Assembly (NCBI GenBank): GCA_027297085.1
Contig: JAPUIL010000330.1
Span: forward strand, 1-13,915
Reading direction: 5' to 3'
Source: Verrucomicrobiota bacterium
GTDB taxonomy: Bacteria > Verrucomicrobiota > Verrucomicrobiia > Opitutales > UBA2995
DNA length: 13,915 nt
Position numbers and translations under genes: made by a program. Shown piece by piece: positions 7,370 through 13,450 of this stretch (within the stretch, counting starts at the first letter, position 1; every line of letters starts with the position of its first letter). The notes beneath the pieces were generated by a model. That model made no database searches, was not told the DNA's origin, and saw only the letters and a program-made list of their open reading frames with translations.

Positions 7370-8345
7370 TGCACTGGTAACAGGTGGAGCTGGCTTTATC
7401 GGCTCCCACTTGGCCGAGACCCTGCTGCACAGTGGTTATGCAGTACAGATCATAGACGATCTCTCTACGGGTAGCGTGGAGAACATTTCGCATCTCAAGC
7501 ACCATAGCCGTTTCTCATATGTCTTTGACACTATGATGAACCGTCCGGTGCAGCTCGAATTGATCCGCCAAGCCGATGTGGTCTTCCATCTGGCAGCGGC
7601 TGTGGGAGTGAACCTGATCGTAGATGATCCGGTGAAAACCATCGAGACCAATATTAAGACGACGGAGCTGGTGTTAGAGTACTGCGCCCGCGAATCGAAA
7701 CCCGTCCTGCTCACTTCCACCTCAGAGGTCTATGGGAAATTAGCCCAGCCGAAGTTCAATGAGGGGGATGATTTGGTGCTGGGTCCAACCTCGAATAGCC
7801 GCTGGTGCTACGCCGCTTCCAAGATTATCGACGAATTCCTCGCCCAGGCCTATTTCAAGGATAAAGGTCTGCCTGTGGTAGTAGTCAGGCTGTTCAATAC
7901 CATTGGCCCTAGACAGACTGGTCGTTACGGCATGGTTGTACCCAGGCTCGTCAAGCAGGCCCTTTCCGGCGAACCCATCACCGTATATGGAGATGGCCAG
8001 CAGAGCCGCTCCTTTGGCTGGGTCGGTGACGTGGCCGATGCAATGATACGCCTGATCGGGCATCCCCAGGCCTACGGTCAGGTATTCAACGTGGGCCACA
8101 GCGACGAAATCCCCATCCTCCAATTGGCACAAATGATCAAGGAGAAGACTCAGAGCTCCTCCCCAATCGAATTTGTCCCATACGACCATGCGTACGGGAC
8201 GGGATTTGAAGACATACCCAGGCGGCTGCCGGACCTAAAGAAGATCCAACAACTGATTGGATACCAACCAAGTTTGGACTTGCCCGCTATGCTGGATCGG
8301 ATCATCGCATTTTCCAGGCAGCATATGGAAGTGCCAGTGACGTGA
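7362..8345 (+). CDS. SDR-family NAD-dependent epimerase/dehydratase
   Basis: Complete 327-residue extended SDR acting on a nucleotide sugar (UDP-glucose 4-epimerase / UDP-glucuronate decarboxylase-like group). The NAD-binding motif is TGGAGFIGSH (residues 7-16), with the IDDLSTG acidic end of strand 2 (31-37), VVFHLAA (73-79), the catalytic strand TSTSEVYG (118-125) and YAASK as YxxxK (150-154). RLFNTIGPRQTGRYGMV and QSRSFGWVGDVADAMI are substrate-side motifs, and the tail GTGFEDIPRRLPDLKK is typical of the group. ATG 7362 is chosen over the upstream TTG 7341 because GGGGAG (7348-7353) sits 8 nt before it and the protein begins exactly at the Rossmann strand. Its stop (8343-8345) overlaps a GTG that starts the GT4 pseudogene. 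The 34-bp repeats flanking it suggest that it behaves as a cassette. Confidence 0.94.
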   Translation: MNNALVTGGAGFIGSHLAETLLHSGYAVQIIDDLSTGSVENISHLKHHSRFSYVFDTMMNRPVQLELIRQADVVFHLAAAVGVNLIVDDPVKTIETNIKTTELVLEYCARESKPVLLTSTSEVYGKLAQPKFNEGDDLVLGPTSNSRWCYAASKIIDEFLAQAYFKDKGLPVVVVRLFNTIGPRQTGRYGMVVPRLVKQALSGEPITVYGDGQQSRSFGWVGDVADAMIRLIGHPQAYGQVFNVGHSDEIPILQLAQMIKEKTQSSSPIEFVPYDHAYGTGFEDIPRRLPDLKKIQQLIGYQPSLDLPAMLDRIIAFSRQHMEVPVT

Positions 8346-9196
8346 AGAAACGGACCCTATCGCATACTGCATTGCATCGGTGATCTGGGCATGGAGGGTC
8401 GGAGCAGCAGCTAGTGCAAACTGTCCGGTACTTGGACGAGACCCTTTTTTCCAACTTCGTGTGACCTCCACCCCCCTGACGATTTGGGAGACGAGTTAAA
8501 TGACCTTGGCGCATTAACTGCTCGCCTTGCACCGAACGACAAAGTCGGATGGGTCCGGCCAATTAGAGGAATAGTGCGGGCCATCCACAAATATGAACGA
8601 TTTAGTTCATTCCAGCGTGTTCCCGGTGGATGTTTTTGGACCGGTCAGCGGGATGCTTGCTCAAGTCCCGGTAGTGATTACCATCACAATTACATTCGAC
8701 GCGAAAGTCAGGGCGAAAGTGTCTCGATACTCATGGTTGCACCAATGGAAGAGCCAAGGTTTACTGAATTTTGGTTACGGCGTTGCCGCGTTGTCTTCGT
8801 TGGTTAGTAGAAGCAAGTTTGTAGCTGTCTTTGATGCTGTAAAGCGCTCGGTCTCCAAGGATTTGCATCTGCCGCCTGGACGAATCGAAGTAATTCATTG
8901 GGGTCTAATTCCTGAACAGTATGGGGACACCGAACTAAATAGTCGGGATTTTGACGGACTCAAAGAGTAACTTTGACTGCGCGACGGGTACCCTTTGTCT
9001 TGGACGTCGGGAGAATGGTTCCGGTCAAAGGACATGATGACCTCCTAAAACTGTGCCCCACATCTTATCGGAATACCTTTCTGCTCGCCTGTTAATCGCT
9101 GTCAAATGTCCCTTGGCCGTTCAGTTAGAGAGACTTCCAGCACACATGGGACTACAGAGCCAAGTCCCCTTCTTAGGGCAATCCTTACCTAAGCAT
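8342..9196 (+). pseudogene. GT4-type (GT-B fold) glycosyltransferase pseudogene with about six frameshifts
   Basis: Successive frames spell one glycosyltransferase in the correct order. From GTG 8342 a VKKRT start is broken by an extra C near 8356. Then come YRILHCIGDLGM (8358-8393), SEQQLVQTVRYLDETLFSNF after a missing base near 8394, and CDLHPPDDLGDELNDLG to about 8590 after a shift near 8459. Next is DLVHSSVFPVDVFGPVSGML through the stretch RIEVIHWGLIPEQYG (to 8967), then VPFVLDVGRMVPVKGHDDLL (8988-9047), and ERLPAHMGLQSQVPFLGQS (to about 9183). These are the acceptor-side Rossmann domain, the linker, and the start of the donor domain with the GRxxxxKGhddLL motif. The EGxxxxxxEA nucleotide-sugar site and the C-terminus are not recognisable. 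It certainly makes no enzyme. The overlapping GTGA at its start shows that it was once coupled to the epimerase. Confidence 0.88.
8356..8389 (+). repeat. 34-bp direct repeat, right copy (partner 7317-7350)
   Basis: Matches 7317-7350 at 31 of 34 positions, 1039 bp apart. This copy continues into the body of the GT4 pseudogene, which identifies the repeat as duplicated coding DNA, not a regulatory motif. Confidence 0.93.
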
Positions 9197-9425
9197 TTTC
9201 GTAGAACTTCCTTGCGACGGGAACAAACGCTGGCTAGGGAGCGAGCTATGCTGCTTGCGTTATTCCTGATACTTCTGGCCTATCGCTCTGGAACTACTCT
9301 TGAAAGTGCGAGTACTGAGCCAGGCACAACCCCATTGACTTCTTAGATAAAATGATGCCTCCATCTGCTGAAACCAAACTTGGCAATTCAACAACATCTT
9401 GACATTGACCCGGAGCTTTTTTCGT
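9197..9425 (+). other. Gap with no recognisable gene
   Basis: Lies between the last recognisable GT4 sequence and the propeller protein. One frame runs open to 9346 and contains a hydrophobic stretch (MLLALFLILLAYR), but it shares no motif with a GT4 C-terminus or any family I recognise. It is probably degraded GT4 3' sequence. A CGGAG at 9411-9415 is the ribosome-binding site of the next gene. Confidence 0.4.
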
Positions 9426-10427
9426 ATGAACTACGTGAGGAGAAGCCCAAAAGCCATCCTTACTTTCATTGTCGTGGCATCGGTATGTTTGATAGGCACT
9501 TTCGCAACTGGAGTGTATATTGGCAAAACGAGAAGCATACCCTTTGTAGCAAGAGATCAGACCTGGTCAATTGGAATTTATTCAGGTACCTCACCCATCA
9601 ATTTTTCTTCTCACCGGGACATTGTTAATCCAGTTTTGACTGCCGAAGATGTGACGGATATAGAGGCTGTTTTTGTTGCAGATCCTTTTATGCTCAATGA
9701 GAATTCCACCTGGTATATGTTCTTCGAGGTTGTTAATCGCCGTAGTGACCATGGAGACATAGGACTTGCGATTAGCAATGACGGGTTGAATTGGACTTAT
9801 CAACAGATCGTGCTCGATGAACCCTTCCACTTATCCTACCCTTATGTATTCTATTGGAAGAATGAATATTACCTGATTCCAGAAAGTACTGAGGCAAATT
9901 CTATTCGATTGTACAAGGCTGTAGATTTTCCTATCCATTGGGAGCTTGTTAGAACCCTCCTTGTCGGAAATTATTCAGACCCCTCTATTTTTCAGTATGC
10001 CGGTAGGTGGTGGATGTTTGCGCAGACCAACCCGTACAGTAATGACACACTTCGGCTTTATAGCTCTGAGAATCTAATGGGGCCTTGGATGGAGCATCCT
10101 GAGAGTCCTATCGTGAGGGGAAATGCAAACATAGCTAGGCCAGGAGGCAGGGTTTTAGTGTTAGACGACCGAATCATTAGGTATGCCCAGGACGATTATC
10201 CTACTTACGGTAATCAAGTTCGAGGGTTTGAAATTACCAAGCTCACAACCACGAGTTATGAGGAAAGAGAGGTAAGTGGAAATCCAATACTAAAAGGGAC
10301 AGGATCCAGTTGGAATGGAATCGGAATGCACCATATTGATCCTCATGAAACCGGCCAAAATGAATGGATTGCTGTTGTTGATGGCCGTACGAACAAAAAA
10401 TGGACTTTCGGGCTCAATGTCCGGTAA
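9426..10427 (+). CDS. Membrane-anchored five-bladed beta-propeller protein, GINT1 N-terminal domain-like
   Basis: A 333-residue protein. Residues about 10-32 (AILTFIVVASVCLIGTFATG) form an N-terminal membrane anchor after a basic start (MNYVRRSPK), so the rest is probably extracytoplasmic. The rest resembles the glucosamine inositolphosphorylceramide transferase 1 N-terminal family, a GH43/arabinanase-like propeller. Repeated blade motifs include VFVADPFMLNENSTWYMFFE, IGLAISNDGLNWTY, LSYPYVFYWKNEYYLIPES, SDPSIFQYAGRWWMFAQ and NIARPGGRVLVLDDRIIRYA. ATG 9426 is preferred to TTG 9399 because CGGAG (9411-9415) is well spaced. In bacteria this domain recurs in polysaccharide clusters, but its activity is not established; it could bind, hydrolyse or transfer glycan units. 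The gene looks more AT-rich than its neighbours, which may indicate separate acquisition. Confidence 0.8.
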   Translation: MNYVRRSPKAILTFIVVASVCLIGTFATGVYIGKTRSIPFVARDQTWSIGIYSGTSPINFSSHRDIVNPVLTAEDVTDIEAVFVADPFMLNENSTWYMFFEVVNRRSDHGDIGLAISNDGLNWTYQQIVLDEPFHLSYPYVFYWKNEYYLIPESTEANSIRLYKAVDFPIHWELVRTLLVGNYSDPSIFQYAGRWWMFAQTNPYSNDTLRLYSSENLMGPWMEHPESPIVRGNANIARPGGRVLVLDDRIIRYAQDDYPTYGNQVRGFEITKLTTTSYEEREVSGNPILKGTGSSWNGIGMHHIDPHETGQNEWIAVVDGRTNKKWTFGLNVR

Positions 10428-10544
10428 CGATGTAGGAAGTATCGAGCATGGGTTTATATACCAGGGACCGCGAGAAATACCGGGTTTCTACAATCTCAGT
10501 TTACGGAGCCACCACCCAAGAAAAATAATGTGTTGGGAGACGTG

Positions 10545-10877
10545 ATGAAGAGCGACAAGGCTGTTCTTGAAAAGCAATCCGACTTCTATGGCCCTACGAA
10601 TGTATCCGAAGCGGGAATGGAACGAGACCACCTCAGTGTTAGGAGGACCCCCTCCATCTTGCAGATGGTTTGGCGGGGCTGGCTTAGATTAGCTGAGGCT
10701 TTCGGAACCTTCCAGATGGTATTAATCCTTTCGCTAGTGTACTGGACGTTGTTGGCGGTGATGGCCGTCCCATTTAGACTCTTTGCCGATCCTCTCGGGT
10801 TGCGATCTGCCAGTCATGGTGGTTGGGTGCAACGTTCCTCAGTCTCTACTCTAGACGCTATGCGAAAGCAGTATTAG
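10545..10877 (+). CDS. Small single-pass membrane protein of carbamoyltransferase-linked polysaccharide loci
   Basis: A 110-residue protein. A variable polar N-terminus (1-35) is followed by the conserved core WRGWLRLAEAFGTFQM (43-58), one hydrophobic helix (about 58-80, VLILSLVYWTLLAVMAVPF), RLFADPLGLRS (78-88) and a polar tail ending TLDAMRKQY. This layout (W..W, FGxFQ, a helix, RLFxDPL, basic tail) recurs in small unnamed proteins next to NodU-type carbamoyltransferases, SxtJ and DUF5989 proteins. Its biochemical role is unknown; it may help anchor a modification complex at the membrane. ATG 10545 with GGGAG (10535-10539) is preferred to GTG 10530. The stop lies 18 nt before the carbamoyltransferase start, which implies co-transcription. 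A damaged partial copy lies at 2944-3102. Confidence 0.8.
   Translation: MKSDKAVLEKQSDFYGPTNVSEAGMERDHLSVRRTPSILQMVWRGWLRLAEAFGTFQMVLILSLVYWTLLAVMAVPFRLFADPLGLRSASHGGWVQRSSVSTLDAMRKQY
10642..10761 (+). repeat. 120-bp direct repeat, copy B (partner 2945-3064)
   Basis: Lies inside the intact small membrane-protein gene and covers its conserved core and most of the hydrophobic helix. It is 112/120 identical to copy A, same strand, 7697 bp apart. Confidence 0.92.
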
Positions 10878-10895
10878 CTGGGAGGATAGGGCAGT

Positions 10896-12671
10896 ATGCG
10901 TATTCTAGGTATATCTTGCTATTTCCATGATGCCTCTGCAGCACTTTTGGAAGACGGTGTTCTGGTGGCCGCTGCGGAAGAAGAGCGGTTCACTAGGAAG
11001 AAACATGACTACGAATTTCCTCGTAATGCAATCAACTTTTGCCTAGATCAGGGAGGAATCACCGGCAAAGACCTAGACTATGTGGCTTTCTTCGAAAAGC
11101 CATTTGTGAAATACGATCGTTTACTTAAAACAGCCCTTCAGGGATTTCCCAAGACCTATGGGACGTTCGTTCAGAGCATGCGTACCTGGATGTTCGACAA
11201 GTTATGGATCAAGAGTCTAATAGCCAAATCGGTTGGCATCGACCCCAACCGGATCCTTTTCTCAGAGCATCACCTCTCCCATGCGGCCAGTGCCTATTTC
11301 TGCTCTCCCTTCGATGAAGCGGCTGTCCTGACATTCGATGGCGTAGGGGAGTGGGCAACCACCACAATGGGCTTCGGACACGGTAACGATCTAAAGATTA
11401 GCCAAGAGTTGCTGTTTCCGCATTCTATAGGTTTGCTTTACAGCGCGTTCACCGCATTTTTGGGGTTCGAGGTGAACGAGGGCGAGTATAAAGTAATGGG
11501 GATGGCTCCTTATGGCTCTCCTCGTTACGTTGATAAGGTTTGGAAGGTGGTCAGTCAAAATGACGATGGCTCATATTGGTTGGATCCGAAATACTTCGCC
11601 TTCCATCACAGCACCAAACGATCCTACAGCAGCAAGCTTATCGAGCTGTTTGGCAAGCCGAGGGACCCCGATGTTCCGTTCTTTACCCTTACCAGTGGGT
11701 ATCCTTCTTATTACGGGCCACGCCCGCCTAATTTCAACGAGAAGTGCCGATATAATGAGCACTACGCCGATATAGCTGCAAGTATCCAAGTAGTGACTGA
11801 AGAATTGATTCTATCGTTAGCCAGGGAGCTACACCGTCAGACTGGCTCCAAACGGCTTTGCCTAGCTGGTGGGGTGGCTTTGAACTCGGTGGCTAACAGC
11901 AGGATCTTGCGAGAGACGCCCTTTGAGGAACTGTACATACAACCTTCGGCAGGAGATGGCGGAGGCTCCCTGGGGGCAGCTTTAGTCGTCTGGCATTGCG
12001 CCTTGGGGAACTCCAAAAGGTTCGTGATGGACCACGCTTATTGGGGTCAAGCCTACAGCACCGATGACATCCGGGCCGCCCTTGATCAGGCGGGGATCAA
12101 ATATGTATATGTTGATGATCAGTGCAAGTTGGTAGATATCACTGTAGACCGGTTGATGTCAGGTGCCGTAGTGGGCTGGTCTCAGGGCCGGTTCGAATGG
12201 GGGCCACGGGCGTTGGGTCACCGGAGTATTCTGGCGGATCCGCGTCGCGCGGAAATGAAAGATGTTGTCAACACCAAAATCAAGTTCCGCGAACCCTTCC
12301 GTCCTTTTGCTCCGTCCGTATTGGTGGAGGCAAGTGAACAGTACTTTGACCTTCCCCAGCCGGACCGGGATATGCCAGCCAGGTTTATGCTACTTGTAGT
12401 ACCTGTCCACGAGGGAAAGCAAGATAAGATACCTGCGGTGAGTCATATGGGGACAGCGCGAATACAGACGGTGTGTTCGGACACTAGCCCCCTTTATCAT
12501 CAGCTAATCGAGCGTTTCGGCGAGGCCACAGGGGTGCCTGTGATTCTGAACACCTCTTTCAATGTGCGGGGTGAGCCCATAGTAAACACTCCGTGGGACG
12601 CTCTTAACACCTTCGGGAACAGCGGGATCGACACGTTAGTAATGGGCAATTTTCTAGTAGACAAGAGATAA
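10896..12671 (+). CDS. NodU/CmcH-family O-carbamoyltransferase
   Basis: A 591-residue cytoplasmic enzyme that transfers the carbamoyl group of carbamoyl phosphate, via carbamoyl-adenylate, to a hydroxyl of a sugar. Its length is normal for the NodU/CmcH/TobZ group. The N-terminal Kae1-like half has MRILGISCYFHDASAAL (1-17), EEERFTRKKHD (29-38), the metal-binding EHHLSHAASAY (124-134) and VLTFDGVGEW (144-153). The glycine-rich CLAGGVALN and PSAGDGGGSLGAAL loops contribute to nucleotide binding. The C-terminal carbamoyltransferase domain shows GRFEWGPRALGHRSILADPR, KFREPFRPFAPSVL and NTSFNVRGEPIVNTP. ATG 10896 has GGGAGG (10880-10885) at good spacing. No frame damage is seen. With the small membrane protein before it and the DUF5989 and SGNH genes after it, it forms the conserved carbamoylation module of polysaccharide islands. 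Confidence 0.95.
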   Translation: MRILGISCYFHDASAALLEDGVLVAAAEEERFTRKKHDYEFPRNAINFCLDQGGITGKDLDYVAFFEKPFVKYDRLLKTALQGFPKTYGTFVQSMRTWMFDKLWIKSLIAKSVGIDPNRILFSEHHLSHAASAYFCSPFDEAAVLTFDGVGEWATTTMGFGHGNDLKISQELLFPHSIGLLYSAFTAFLGFEVNEGEYKVMGMAPYGSPRYVDKVWKVVSQNDDGSYWLDPKYFAFHHSTKRSYSSKLIELFGKPRDPDVPFFTLTSGYPSYYGPRPPNFNEKCRYNEHYADIAASIQVVTEELILSLARELHRQTGSKRLCLAGGVALNSVANSRILRETPFEELYIQPSAGDGGGSLGAALVVWHCALGNSKRFVMDHAYWGQAYSTDDIRAALDQAGIKYVYVDDQCKLVDITVDRLMSGAVVGWSQGRFEWGPRALGHRSILADPRRAEMKDVVNTKIKFREPFRPFAPSVLVEASEQYFDLPQPDRDMPARFMLLVVPVHEGKQDKIPAVSHMGTARIQTVCSDTSPLYHQLIERFGEATGVPVILNTSFNVRGEPIVNTPWDALNTFGNSGIDTLVMGNFLVDKR

Positions 12672-12903
12672 GCTGGCTAATCGTCCATGGCGGTTGCCAC
12701 CGCCACCACAGCGGATGAAAATGAGGCTCCGGCGACTGGTTAACGAGTTCTATGTAAATTTGGTGCCCAAAGCCCGATGACTAATCTGACACCGGCGACC
12801 GGTGAGTATCACAGACTGTCGCCCTGCCCAAGCGGGAGCACGTAGAGGGAATGTTTTTGTTATAGGTCGCCTGCCAGCCGCCAGCTCGAAGGGGGGAGCC
12901 GTT
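12672..12903 (+). other. Gene-free stretch before the IS110 fragment
   Basis: Apart from the hairpin, no frame longer than about 20 codons looks coding. CCGGCGACTGG (12730-12740) is echoed by CCGGCGACCGG (12791-12801). GGGGGGAG near 12891-12898 would be the ribosome-binding site of the transposase start at 12904, so the right part of this stretch is probably IS110 upstream DNA. In many related loci an SxtJ-family gene stands between the carbamoyltransferase and DUF5989 genes; I cannot see one here. Confidence 0.45.
12688..12705 (+). terminator. Stem-loop just after the carbamoyltransferase gene
   Basis: TGGCGGT (12688-12694) and ACCGCCA (12699-12705) form a perfect GC-rich 7-bp stem with a 4-nt loop, 16 nt after the stop codon. 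The position suits a transcription end or an mRNA 3'-protecting hairpin, but no U-tract follows, so intrinsic termination is doubtful. Confidence 0.35.
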
Positions 12904-12975
12904 ATGGATATTACCTATAGCCGCTGTGCTGGCCTGGATGTGCACAAAAAGCCCGTTCGTCAACAGTATTCCTAA
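12904..12975 (+). mobile_element. IS110-family transposase, N-terminal fragment only
   Basis: ATG 12904, preceded by a strong GGGGGGAG, encodes MDITYSRCAGLDVHKK and then diverges (PVRQQYS) to a TAA at 12973-12975. AGLDVHKK is the first motif of the IS110-family DEDD (RuvC-like) transposase, with D the first catalytic acid. The normal continuation (KTVVAC...) and the remaining roughly 300 or more residues are missing. Similarity stops at about 12951, where another gene's tail begins. The element is dead. IS110 elements lack classical terminal inverted repeats, so its ends cannot be marked. Confidence 0.8.
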
Positions 12976-13100
12976 GGCCACTCCTTTCGACTCGGTCGCT
13001 CCCGAGGTGGTTTAATCATTTCGTGGTCCAAGCGGGCATGCTGCTTGGCGGAGGCAAGGAAGGTGGATTCTTTGTGATGATTGGACGTAAGCTTTTTTAG
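12951..13100 (+). pseudogene. 3' remnant of an unidentified gene (C-terminal tail)
   Basis: In a frame different from the IS110 start, the sequence from the breakpoint is open for about 50 codons to TAG 13098-13100. It reads VFLRPLLSTRSLPRWFNHFV, then QAGMLLGGGKEGGFFVMIGR and KLF. The pattern LPRWFN..., a Gly-rich turn, then GGFFVMIGRK resembles the end of a class I methyltransferase or a similar Rossmann-type protein, though this is recognition by eye only. There is no suitable start codon with a ribosome-binding site, so it looks like a leftover tail joined to the transposase fragment. Confidence 0.45.
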
Positions 13101-13136
13101 CGTAAATCAGGTACCAGCCGACAAAGATCACTCGTC

Positions 13137-13143
13137 AAAGGAG
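13137..13143 (+). promoter_or_regulatory. Strong ribosome-binding site for the DUF5989 gene
   Basis: AAAGGAG ends 8 nt before ATG 13152. It decides the start in favour of 13152 over the out-of-frame ATG at 13147, and supports the reality of this very short gene. Confidence 0.8.
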
Positions 13144-13151
13144 AAAATGAC

Positions 13152-13331
13152 ATGCAAGCCCTTCGTGAAATCGGTGACAAGTTTGTCATAGCGGGTGAAT
13201 TGCTCTCTTTCATGTGGCATCGCAAGATGTGGTGGATGATTCCGATGGTAGCAGTGCTACTCTTCTTCGGTCTCATCATCGTGGTTGGGAGCTCCACTGG
13301 TGTCGGGCCGTTTATTTACACACTGTTCTAG
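13152..13331 (+). CDS. DUF5989-family small membrane protein
   Basis: A 59-residue protein: MQALREIGDKFVIAGELLSF, then MWHRKMWWMIPM, a single membrane helix of about 20 residues (VAVLLFFGLIIVVGS, residues about 33-47), and the family-defining C-terminus STGVGPFIYTLF. The order amphipathic start, W/RK-WWMIP and PFIYTLF is characteristic of DUF5989, whose members stand beside carbamoyltransferase and SxtJ genes in polysaccharide and secondary-metabolite clusters. The function is unknown; a role as a membrane adaptor for the carbamoylation machinery is inference. It is short enough to be missed by many gene callers. Confidence 0.9.
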   Translation: MQALREIGDKFVIAGELLSFMWHRKMWWMIPMVAVLLFFGLIIVVGSSTGVGPFIYTLF

Positions 13332-13345
13332 GATGGCCGCCAATC

Positions 13346-13399
13346 GGCTGGCTCGCCATATATCCGACTGCACAGCCAGCCAGCCAATCAATATTGGCT
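13346..13399 (+). other. Two adjacent or competing hairpins between DUF5989 and SGNH genes
   Basis: GGCTGGCT (13346-13353) can pair with AGCCAGCC at 13374-13381 or, shifted by 4, at 13378-13385. AGCCAAT (13382-13388) pairs perfectly with ATTGGCT (13393-13399) around a 4-nt loop. The shifted pairing would exclude the second hairpin. No U-tract follows. This is possibly an mRNA processing or translation-control structure, or just short repeats of AGCC. Confidence 0.35.
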
Positions 13400-13450
13400 A
13401 GCACGGTCACTCTATATCGCGTCAGCCAACCTATCTGTGGAATTCGTGAA

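Noticed and set aside
7740..8189. 149-codon open frame on the - strand
   Set aside because: Antisense shadow of the second epimerase, whose catalytic motifs fix the coding strand.
7317..8389. Target-site duplication or attachment sites of an integrating element around the epimerase
   Set aside because: The 34-bp repeats are coding DNA of a GT4 gene, there is no recombinase or terminal inverted repeat, and one gene alone lies between them.
8342..9196. Programmed frameshifting to make the GT4 protein
   Set aside because: At least six shifts in both directions without slippery sites would be needed, and the C-terminal sugar-binding half is unrecognisable.
12688..12705. Strong intrinsic terminator after the carbamoyltransferase
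   Set aside because: The stem is good but no U-tract follows, so it is reported only as a low-confidence stem-loop.
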